Source of the DNA: Opacimonas sp002292215
GTDB lineage: Bacteria; Pseudomonadota; Gammaproteobacteria; Enterobacterales; Alteromonadaceae
Direction of reading: 5' to 3'
DNA length: 64,000 nucleotides
NCBI GenBank assembly: GCA_943846745.1
Contig: OX044360.1
Location: forward strand, 620,001-684,000
In this document: positions 7,545 through 14,510 of the stretch, piece by piece
Layout: each line of letters starts with the position of its first letter
Position numbering within the stretch: position 1 is the first letter of the stretch
Made by a program: the position numbers and the translations under genes
The notes under the pieces: model-generated
Databases searched by the model: none
The model's input: only the letters and a program-made list of their open reading frames with translations
What the model was told of the DNA's origin: nothing

Positions 7545-9049
7545 TGAAGCCACCTATCGATATTATATGGTTTAAGCGCGATCTGCGTTTACGCGACCAC
7601 CAGCCCTTGTATCAAGTCATGCATAATCCAAGACCGGTATTAATGTTGTATGTATTTGAGCCTGAAGTGATTGCGGATCCACATTACTCCGAACGACATT
7701 GGCGATTTGTGTATCAGTCACTGATGGATCTGCAAGCACAACTGCAACCCTTTAACACCCAGATCTTGATATGGCACACAGATATATTTACCGCACTTAA
7801 CCAAATTGAACAGGATTATCAAATTGTTAATTTGCTAAGTCATGAAGAAATCGGTTTGGATGTAACGTATCAACGTGATCAATCACTTATCCCATATTTA
7901 CAACAACGCGTTATCAAATGGATCGAATTTCCGTACTCGGTTGTCCGCAGAGGTTTGCACCACAGACGTGACTGGGGCAAGTATTGGCAGCAGCAAATCG
8001 AGACACCCTGCGCGGATGCCAATATGGCATGTATCGATTTTATAAATATTGCCAAATTGACAATATTGCATCGAGATGGCTTTATAAACAAAGGGATACA
8101 GCCAATAAATAAAGAATGGCAAGACACTGCCCCGCTCTTTCAAATCGGCGGTGAGCGGCGCGCATGGCATACGTATTATTCGTTTTTAGATGGGCGAGGA
8201 AAAAATTATGCGCGTCACATATCAAGCCCGGCACTGTCGAGAAAAAGTTGTACAAGATTATCGCCGTACATTGCTTGGGGTAATATAACGATTAAACAAA
8301 CCTATCAAAAATTAGAAACATTGGACGAACAAGACTATCCTGGTTGGCGTCGGTCGTTGTCGGCGATGGCATCTAGGTTACATTGGCACTGTCATTTTAT
8401 TCAAAAATTTGAAAGTGAATGTGCGATGGAACATCGTCCCGTTAACCTTGCATATAACAAGTATCCATATGAAACGGATGAACAAATCATTGCAACCCGA
8501 TTACGCGCATGGAAGACCGGACGAACAGGGATCCCTATTGTCGATGCAAATATGCGAGCAGTAATTGCGACGGGTTTTATTAATTTTAGAATGCGGGCAA
8601 TGCTAGTGAGTGTGTTGAGTCATCACTTTAACTTGGATTGGCGTTTGGGCGCACAGCATCTAGCTGCACAGTTTTTAGATTTTGAGCCAGGCATTCATTA
8701 TCCGCAGTTTCAAATGCAAGCAGGCGTGACAGGAACCAATACAATCCGATTGTATAATCCGATTAAACAATCACAAGAAAAAGATCCACAAGGTGTTTTT
8801 ATAAAACAATGGGTACCCGAGTTATCAACCTACCCCGATGATATGGTGCACACCCCATGGTTAATTACGCCATTAGAAAAACAGTTATTCGCGATTGATG
8901 AAAACGGTACTTATCCAGAACCGATTATAGATATTGATGAAGCTGCTAAAGTTGCTCGTGATCGTTTATGGGGATTTCAAAAAAGCCCTGAAGTAAAACA
9001 AGATGCCCGTCGTATTTTAAAAAAACACATAGTCCCTGGACGACGTTAA
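7544..9049 (+). CDS. Divergent photolyase/cryptochrome-family FAD protein, active site altered
   Basis: This 501-residue protein has the photolyase N-terminus (IDIIWFKRDLRLRDHQPL) and FAD-domain landmarks such as AWKTGRTGIPIVDANMRA and FRMRAMLVSVLSHHFNLDW. The two motifs contacting substrate and flavin in class I enzymes are changed. The WRE position reads LHWHCH (279-284), with Cys283 where the Glu is expected, and the AAN..WQW position reads GIHYPQFQM (383-391). It keeps IRLYNPIKQSQEKDP in place of RIFNP..GEKFD. Related proteins are generally annotated only as cryptochrome/photolyase family. CPD repair by the usual mechanism looks unlikely; photoreception or another substrate is possible. 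The ATG at 7544 is chosen over a TTG at 7520 because it overlaps the preceding stop as TAATG and the homologous start follows directly. Confidence 0.88.
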   Translation: MKPPIDIIWFKRDLRLRDHQPLYQVMHNPRPVLMLYVFEPEVIADPHYSERHWRFVYQSLMDLQAQLQPFNTQILIWHTDIFTALNQIEQDYQIVNLLSHEEIGLDVTYQRDQSLIPYLQQRVIKWIEFPYSVVRRGLHHRRDWGKYWQQQIETPCADANMACIDFINIAKLTILHRDGFINKGIQPINKEWQDTAPLFQIGGERRAWHTYYSFLDGRGKNYARHISSPALSRKSCTRLSPYIAWGNITIKQTYQKLETLDEQDYPGWRRSLSAMASRLHWHCHFIQKFESECAMEHRPVNLAYNKYPYETDEQIIATRLRAWKTGRTGIPIVDANMRAVIATGFINFRMRAMLVSVLSHHFNLDWRLGAQHLAAQFLDFEPGIHYPQFQMQAGVTGTNTIRLYNPIKQSQEKDPQGVFIKQWVPELSTYPDDMVHTPWLITPLEKQLFAIDENGTYPEPIIDIDEAAKVARDRLWGFQKSPEVKQDARRILKKHIVPGRR

Positions 9050-9063
9050 ATGATATAACTAGC

Positions 9064-9315
9064 TTATAAATTATTATCTTCGAGATACTGGTTCAACATA
9101 CGTATTTGCCCTTTTTTATAGGCCGCATAGGTTATGCGTAACGCATTGGATAGGACTTCAGAATCTGACCAACTAGTTTTATCCAAAATCTCTTCATAAC
9201 ACTTTAATGCTTGAGGGGTCACATAGCCCCGTACCATTTTTTTACCTAGTTCTTTTTGTTTATCTCGAAAGCGTTTTTGTTTCTCTGCATTCGCATATGG
9301 ATTTTTTTTGCGCAT
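9064..9315 (-). CDS. Small basic protein, possibly ribbon-helix-helix-like
   Basis: This 83-residue protein is not recognised. The first 28 residues are rich in Lys and Arg. The remainder (VRGYVTPQALKCYEEILDKT, then SWSDSEVLSNALRITYAAYK) resembles the strand-helix-helix layout of ribbon-helix-helix DNA-binding proteins, without a diagnostic motif. Its 3' end lies 14 bp from the stop of the fourth photolyase gene (convergent) and its start faces fabA across about 210 bp. A regulatory role is only a structural guess. Confidence 0.65.
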   Translation of the reverse strand: MRKKNPYANAEKQKRFRDKQKELGKKMVRGYVTPQALKCYEEILDKTSWSDSEVLSNALRITYAAYKKGQIRMLNQYLEDNNL

Positions 9316-9474
9316 CAGCGATCTCTTGTCTGCTACATTCTATGTATAGAGTGTAACTTATGAGCGGTTCAGAACGAAAATTTAGCTGTTCTTTTGTTGT
9401 TTAATTAACCAATCAAGGACACAATGGTGTTTATTCAGTAAATAATTAATAAAAATCACTGTTCAGACTTGTTA

Positions 9475-9492
9475 AGCGTACAAGTGTTCGCT
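9475..9492. promoter_or_regulatory. Palindrome upstream of fabA, FabR-operator-like
   Basis: The sequence AGCGTACAAGTGTTCGCT is an 18-bp near-perfect palindrome (AGCGnACAnnTGTnCGCT) ending 35 bp before the fabA start. It resembles the operator recognised by the unsaturated-fatty-acid repressor FabR as I remember it from enterobacteria, and the position suits repression of fabA. No FabR gene is in the window, so the regulator is inferred. Confidence 0.6.
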
Positions 9493-9527
9493 AAATTACG
9501 CATTCTTAAAAAAGGAATCATAGTATT

Positions 9528-10046
9528 ATGAGTTTAGATAAAAATAGTTACACCCGTGAAGATTTGCTTGCTTGTAGCCAAGGTGAGTTATTTGGCCCAG
9601 GAAATAGTCAACTCCCTGCCCCTAACATGTTAATGATGGATCGCATCGTATCTATCACCTCTGATGGTGGTGAACACGGCAAAGGGGAAATCATCGCTGA
9701 ACTTGATATCACTCCTGATCTTTGGTTCTTTGATTGCCATTTCCCAGGTGACCCGGTTATGCCTGGTTGCTTAGGACTTGATGCCATGTGGCAGTTAGTT
9801 GGATTTTTCCTTGGTTGGGAAGGTGGTCCGGGTAAAGGCCGTGCGTTAGGTGTAGGTGAAGTTAAATTTACAGGTCAAGTATTACCAACGGCTAAAAAAG
9901 TGACTTATAAAATCACCATGAAGCGTGTTATAAAACGTAAATTATTTATGGGTATGGCTGATGGTACTGTATCGGTTGATGGTCGTGAGATCTATGTTGC
10001 TAAAGATTTAAAAGTTGGCTTGTTCCAAGATACTAGTGCTTTTTAA
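9528..10046 (+). CDS. fabA: 3-hydroxydecanoyl-ACP dehydratase/isomerase
   Basis: FabA dehydrates 3-hydroxydecanoyl-ACP and isomerises trans-2- to cis-3-decenoyl-ACP, the branch point to unsaturated fatty acids. At 172 residues it has the usual length. The hot-dog active-site histidine is in FFDCHFPGDPVMPGC, and the partner Asp is in GCLGLDAMWQL. An AAGGAA ribosome-binding site precedes the ATG. The upstream palindrome suggests FabR-type control. It converges on rmf with a bidirectional terminator between them; the fabA/rmf/uup/rlmKL/pyrD grouping is also found in E. coli. Confidence 0.97.
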   Translation: MSLDKNSYTREDLLACSQGELFGPGNSQLPAPNMLMMDRIVSITSDGGEHGKGEIIAELDITPDLWFFDCHFPGDPVMPGCLGLDAMWQLVGFFLGWEGGPGKGRALGVGEVKFTGQVLPTAKKVTYKITMKRVIKRKLFMGMADGTVSVDGREIYVAKDLKVGLFQDTSAF

Positions 10047-10101
10047 TTAACACGCTAGAGTCTGTGTAGACTAGTTTGCTAGATAATAATTATTAGCACA
10101 T

Positions 10102-10130
10102 AAAAAAGCTCCGGTACAGGAGCTTTTTTT
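10102..10130. terminator. Bidirectional intrinsic terminator between fabA and rmf
   Basis: The hairpin AAAAAGCTCC-GGTACA-GGAGCTTTTT has a run of seven T on the plus side, and the six A on the left give a T run on the minus side. It sits between the convergent stops of fabA and rmf and can serve both. Confidence 0.9.
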
Positions 10131-10145
10131 GTTACCTATGATATG

Positions 10146-10322
10146 TCATCGCATACCGAAGGTGGTTATTCGGTCTTCAACAGCTTCTCTCCAACCACCT
10201 AGCCACTCAGAACGAGTAGTGGATGCTTGAAACGGACAGTTTTCTTTAGCACGGCCAGCAATTCCAGCTTGATACCCTTTTGAATGGGCACGTGACACTT
10301 TATCCCTTTTTTGTCTCTTCAT
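10146..10322 (-). CDS. rmf: Ribosome modulation factor
   Basis: This 58-residue basic protein begins MKRQKRDKVSRAHSKGYQAG and continues IAGRAKENCPF and RSEWLGGWREAVEDR, nearly the E. coli RMF sequence as remembered. RMF binds 70S ribosomes in stationary phase or slow growth and dimerises them into inactive 100S particles. It faces fabA, an arrangement close to the fabA-rmf neighbourhood of enterobacteria. It is expected to have its own stringent or growth-phase promoter in the 218-bp region upstream, though no specific site was identified. Confidence 0.96.
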   Translation of the reverse strand: MKRQKRDKVSRAHSKGYQAGIAGRAKENCPFQASTTRSEWLGGWREAVEDRITTFGMR

Positions 10323-10432
10323 TTTCTAACCTCTGTTGCGAATAAAAAATGTTGTTGAAAATTCACTTGATGAATATTCATAATCAACAACCATAGTTTT
10401 ACGCCTGAGAGAAAGAAGTTACAAGAGGTAAT

Positions 10433-10516
10433 ATGAAGAAATTGTTAAGATTAATGACAGGTATCTCTAAGTTAATGAATAATATAGAAATACCTGTTTA
10501 CAACAAATTCAAATAA
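10433..10516 (+). CDS. Possible 27-aa amphipathic peptide (speculative)
   Basis: A short plus-strand ORF begins with ATG five bases after AGAGG, a good ribosome-binding site. It encodes MKKLLRLMTGISKLMNNIEI followed by seven residues ending FK, a basic and potentially amphipathic helix. It lies in the 218-bp gap between rmf and the DUF3466 gene, antisense to the rmf leader. No homologue is recognised. In AT-rich DNA such an ORF can occur by chance, so the call rests on the ribosome-binding site and the peptide's character. Confidence 0.25.
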   Translation: MKKLLRLMTGISKLMNNIEIPVYNKFK

Positions 10517-10540
10517 AAAATAAGTTTTTATACTTATTAG

Positions 10541-12307
10541 TTATAAAGAGGATTTATGGATTGAACGTTGACGGCGGCGCCAAAAAATACACTTTCCTAA
10601 TAACGTAATCAGCAACAATGCGCCAAACGAAAATGACATACTCGCCCCTACTCGCTCAGGGATAGTATCTTCTTCAGTTGTACAATCATCAATTACACCG
10701 TTAGCAATAGGATTGAGCTTAACGGTTATAATTTGATCCGTCATGACTTCAGAACCGTCACTAAATAAGACTAATTCACCAGCGGCATCCCGTGCTTGAC
10801 GATTTACTAACGCATTGGCCAAAATAACGTTGTTATCGTTAATCGCGTTTGCCCCTACGATACTGTAAGGCGAATTACATTCAAGTAAATCATTAAGATT
10901 GGTAAACACTTGCGTATTCATGTCATACATAAACGCATTTTTACGACGAGTTGATGCATTATCAAACTCAACCTCCCCTTCCCCTACAACGATATTGTTA
11001 TTGTTAATATCGCGAGCAATACTTGATGATCCTGGGAAATAATCAGTTGGAAAAACTAATTCATCATTATCAAGGTTATAAGTGTAGAACTTAGTACGCG
11101 ACGTACCATTGATTTGGGTAGTACCCGTACCGATGATAATATTGTTATTATTAATATCTTTTGCTGTACTTGGGAAATAATCGGCTTTATCAATTAATTC
11201 AATTGTTTCGCCATCACGGAACATAGCAGCAGAGTTGAACTTCAACTCTCGGTCAAGATAATAAGTATGTGTTTCACCAACAGCGATCCCTTGATCATTA
11301 ATCGCTAAAGCAGCATTATAAAACGCTGTATCTGAATTAGTTTCACTGACTGCTTCAGGTGTAAACGGCAATGGGAAGGTTTGTGTTGAAATGATTTGGC
11401 CTTGAGCATCAAGTTGCCAAATTGTGGCACGACGATCCATACTTAAGGTCACTGCACCACCAAGAACTAAGTTGTAGTAACACACATCAAGTGGAATATC
11501 ACCGCGCTCTTCATCATCATTACAAATGGCGATAGCTTCAACCAATTGTTCGGTCATACGTACTGAAGACGTGCCGACAACTTGTAAATTTTGATTAATA
11601 CTATACGCCTCGCTGAAGCCACCTAATGTCGTTTCACTTGGTGGTAAAGCAACCGTGTTACCATTTAACTGTACAAAGCCACGACGAACAAAGTCTGTAA
11701 GTACATAATTAATTTCGACTTCTTCAGCAGTGGTATATGACTGCTTGGTAAATAGACCTTCACCTGAACCAACTACTGTATTACTGTCAAAAATATAGTT
11801 TGCTACAGTTTCACTACCAAAAGTATAACCATTAGTCGCTGTGGTTATTTCATCGAAACCTTTAACTCGAACATCAGTCATGCCGTTGTTAACAAAGGAC
11901 TGATATAGAGCAAACTGCTGACTAGTGATGGAATTACCATTTGAGCCAAAACGAATTAAGCCAATCAAATAATTGTAATCTGCATTATTAGGATTACCTG
12001 CTGCTGCTGAATCGACATCTGTCAAATTCGCAATAATAGTCGCATTGTCAAAATCAATTAAGCTTAAATCAATTGGTAGATTATAGATATCTTGCGCTAT
12101 TACCAACGCATTACCTTCATTATCAATACTGCGCGCAAACACATTAATGGCTAATTCGTTGCTCGTTACTTCTTCTACTTCATATGTCGCTGCCGCTGCA
12201 AGTGGAGCAAAGCACGCACTTGTAATAAACGCAGATAATATGAATGTGCGCGACAATTTATGGCGCTTAACGGCCGGTGACTTGGCGAAAACATCAGCTT
12301 GCTTCAT
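10541..12307 (-). CDS. DUF3466 family secreted/anchored protein
   Basis: This 588-residue protein has a long signal peptide (KRHKLSRTFILSAFITSACF, then APLAAAA). Its body contains repeated units with the theme AINDQGIAVGETH, INNNNIIIGTGTT, INNNNIVVGEGEV and INDNNVILANA, typical of the repeat-containing DUF3466 family of Alteromonadales and Vibrionales. The C-terminus has GAS, a hydrophobic stretch (FSFGALLLITLLGKCIFW) and RRRQR, an arrangement like a GlyGly-CTERM sorting tail although GAS replaces GGS. It is probably exported and membrane- or surface-anchored; its function is unknown. It starts 23 bp after the uup stop, so it is likely cotranscribed with uup. Confidence 0.85.
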   Translation of the reverse strand: MKQADVFAKSPAVKRHKLSRTFILSAFITSACFAPLAAAATYEVEEVTSNELAINVFARSIDNEGNALVIAQDIYNLPIDLSLIDFDNATIIANLTDVDSAAAGNPNNADYNYLIGLIRFGSNGNSITSQQFALYQSFVNNGMTDVRVKGFDEITTATNGYTFGSETVANYIFDSNTVVGSGEGLFTKQSYTTAEEVEINYVLTDFVRRGFVQLNGNTVALPPSETTLGGFSEAYSINQNLQVVGTSSVRMTEQLVEAIAICNDDEERGDIPLDVCYYNLVLGGAVTLSMDRRATIWQLDAQGQIISTQTFPLPFTPEAVSETNSDTAFYNAALAINDQGIAVGETHTYYLDRELKFNSAAMFRDGETIELIDKADYFPSTAKDINNNNIIIGTGTTQINGTSRTKFYTYNLDNDELVFPTDYFPGSSSIARDINNNNIVVGEGEVEFDNASTRRKNAFMYDMNTQVFTNLNDLLECNSPYSIVGANAINDNNVILANALVNRQARDAAGELVLFSDGSEVMTDQIITVKLNPIANGVIDDCTTEEDTIPERVGASMSFSFGALLLITLLGKCIFWRRRQRSIHKSSL

Positions 12308-12330
12308 AAAATTCCTGTTATAACTATTGG

Positions 12331-14250
12331 TTAAGATTGTTGTAATTCTTCTAATTCGTCCCAGCGAGCATAGGCAGCTTCAAGTGCTTGCTCACATGCG
12401 GCTAGGTCATCAATAACGGGTTGTGTATATGAAAAATCCTGAGTATAAAACCCATCTTCATTCATTTTTGCTTGGATCGTCGACACTTTGTTTTCCAAAG
12501 TTTCAATCTTTAGCGGTAACTCGGTTAATTCTATATTATCTTTATATGATAATTTTTTATTTTTGTTAGCGACAGGAATGGTTTCTACTGCCTGAACGGG
12601 GTTAGGACTGCTCTTGGCTGTAATAGTTCCCTGCTCTTTAGATTTCTTTAGGTCTTGTGCATACCATTCTGCGCTATCGGTATAACCACCTACAAACTCA
12701 GAAATGATACCATTGCCCTCAAATACCACACAAGATGACACGACATTATCAACAAATTCCCTATCATGACTGACCAAAATAACGGTACCAGCATAATCAA
12801 CAAGTAATGATTCTAATAACTCAAGTGTTTCAACATCTAAGTCATTGGTTGGTTCATCGAGGATCAGTAAATTACTCGGTCTTAACATAAGCTTGGCGAT
12901 CATTAGGCGATTCTTTTCACCACCAGATAATGAACTCACCGGTGCTTGAATACGATCCGGTTCAAATAAATAATCTTGTAGATATGATATTACATGTCGC
13001 GGGCGACCATTAATCATGACTTCTTGTTTACCATCAGCGACGCAATCAACTACTTTTTGAGTTAAGTCGAGGGCATCACGGTGTTGATCAAAGTAAGCAA
13101 CCTCTAGATTGACACCTTGTATAACTTCACCCGAATCGGGTTGTAGCTTTCCGAGTAACAATTTAATCAGCGTTGATTTACCACACCCATTGCTACCAAT
13201 AAATGCAATTTTATCTCCACGAACAATATGTAAATCAAGACCTGCGACTATGGTTTGACCACCAATACTATAATGTAAATCAGTCGCTTCAAATACTCGT
13301 TTACCTGATGACTGACCAACATGACCGGTAAATTTAGCATTACCTTGCACTTTACGTCGTGCTTGATGCGTTTCGCGTAAGGCTTTTAGTGCGCGAACAC
13401 GACCTTCATTGCGAGTACGACGAGCCTTGACTCCTTGTCGGATCCAAACTTCTTCGAGCGCTAACCGTTTATCAAATAAGGCATCTTGATTGGCTTGAAC
13501 TTCTAAATCATGCGCTTTTTTCTCTAGATATAATTCATAGTTACCCGGATAAGAAGTGAGTTTACCACGATCTAGATCAACAATACGTGTCGCTAGTGAA
13601 CGAATAAATGCACGGTCATGCGAAATAAATACAATCGAACCTTTGAACTGTTTTAGGGACGTTTCTAACCAACCAATCATGTCGATATCAAGGTGGTTGG
13701 TTGGTTCGTCTAATAATAAAATATCAGGTTGAGAAACAATGGCACGCGCCAATGCCGCTTTACGACGCCAGCCACCTGATAATGATGACAACATATCATC
13801 GGCGTTAAGATTGAGCATCGTTAACGTTTGTTCAATGGCCGTTTCATAACCCCAAGCATTTTGGCTATCGAGTTGATTTTGTAAATGCATTAACTTGTCT
13901 AATTGAGCTTCAGATGGATCCTCGCCTACAACAATAGTTTGTTCATGATAGGCTTTGATTAATTCCCCGACGCCATCAAGCCCTTGAGCAACATAATCGA
14001 ATAATGTCGCTTCAACACTCTCTGGTGGATCTTGCGGTAAACGAGAAATACGATAATTATTATCGACAACGCGCACACCATCATCAAGGATAATTAACCC
14101 TTCAATGACTTGTAAAAATGTGGATTTACCTGAACCATTACGGCCAACAATACACACACGTTCATTTGGTTCTAAAACAAAATCCACCCCATTTAAAATA
14201 GGTGGATGACCGAAAATGACGGAACCGTCTTTAATTTGTAACACACTCAT
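12331..14250 (-). CDS. uup: ABC-F family ATPase Uup
   Basis: This is a soluble ABC-F protein with two nucleotide-binding domains, a family acting on ribosomes; Uup also affects precise excision of transposons in E. coli. In the 639 residues are Walker A GRNGSGKST and GSNGCGKST, signatures LSGGWRRKAAL and LSGGEKNRLMI, and Walker B motifs DILLLDEPTNHLDI and NLLILDEPTNDLDV. The C-terminal 80-100 residues are charged and coiled-coil-like, as in Uup. Its start overlaps the stop of the glutaredoxin-like gene by 4 bp (ATGA), showing translational coupling. The order pyrD, rlmKL, uup is conserved with E. coli. Confidence 0.95.
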   Translation of the reverse strand: MSVLQIKDGSVIFGHPPILNGVDFVLEPNERVCIVGRNGSGKSTFLQVIEGLIILDDGVRVVDNNYRISRLPQDPPESVEATLFDYVAQGLDGVGELIKAYHEQTIVVGEDPSEAQLDKLMHLQNQLDSQNAWGYETAIEQTLTMLNLNADDMLSSLSGGWRRKAALARAIVSQPDILLLDEPTNHLDIDMIGWLETSLKQFKGSIVFISHDRAFIRSLATRIVDLDRGKLTSYPGNYELYLEKKAHDLEVQANQDALFDKRLALEEVWIRQGVKARRTRNEGRVRALKALRETHQARRKVQGNAKFTGHVGQSSGKRVFEATDLHYSIGGQTIVAGLDLHIVRGDKIAFIGSNGCGKSTLIKLLLGKLQPDSGEVIQGVNLEVAYFDQHRDALDLTQKVVDCVADGKQEVMINGRPRHVISYLQDYLFEPDRIQAPVSSLSGGEKNRLMIAKLMLRPSNLLILDEPTNDLDVETLELLESLLVDYAGTVILVSHDREFVDNVVSSCVVFEGNGIISEFVGGYTDSAEWYAQDLKKSKEQGTITAKSSPNPVQAVETIPVANKNKKLSYKDNIELTELPLKIETLENKVSTIQAKMNEDGFYTQDFSYTQPVIDDLAACEQALEAAYARWDELEELQQS

Positions 14251-14507
14251 GAACGAATAAATTCCTGTACTTGTGGAAGTTCAAATGGCCAATACAGCGC
14301 TACATCTGAATCTCGATTCAAGATTACGGGGATACGTGCCCCGTAATGATGAAATAATATAGTTGTTGATTTGACATTCACGTAGCTAATTTCTACAGGA
14401 ATGTCTGGATTAGCAGCAATCGAAAGATCTAATAAAGTATTTGCATCATCACATAACGCACAATCTTCACCACCAATTAACCAAATATTTTTTGTTGTTT
14501 TTGCCAT
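14247..14507 (-). CDS. Glutaredoxin-family (DUF836-like) protein
   Basis: This 86-residue thioredoxin-fold protein has a CALC redox pair in GGEDCALCDDANTLL and a probable cis-proline in ARIPVILN. The small CxxC form matches the glutaredoxin-like DUF836 family often found beside rlmKL/uup in gammaproteobacteria. It is sandwiched in the operon with 3 bp from the rlmKL stop and a 4-bp overlap with uup. A redox partner has not been identified. Confidence 0.88.
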   Translation of the reverse strand: MAKTTKNIWLIGGEDCALCDDANTLLDLSIAANPDIPVEISYVNVKSTTILFHHYGARIPVILNRDSDVALYWPFELPQVQEFIRS

Positions 14508-14510
14508 AAG

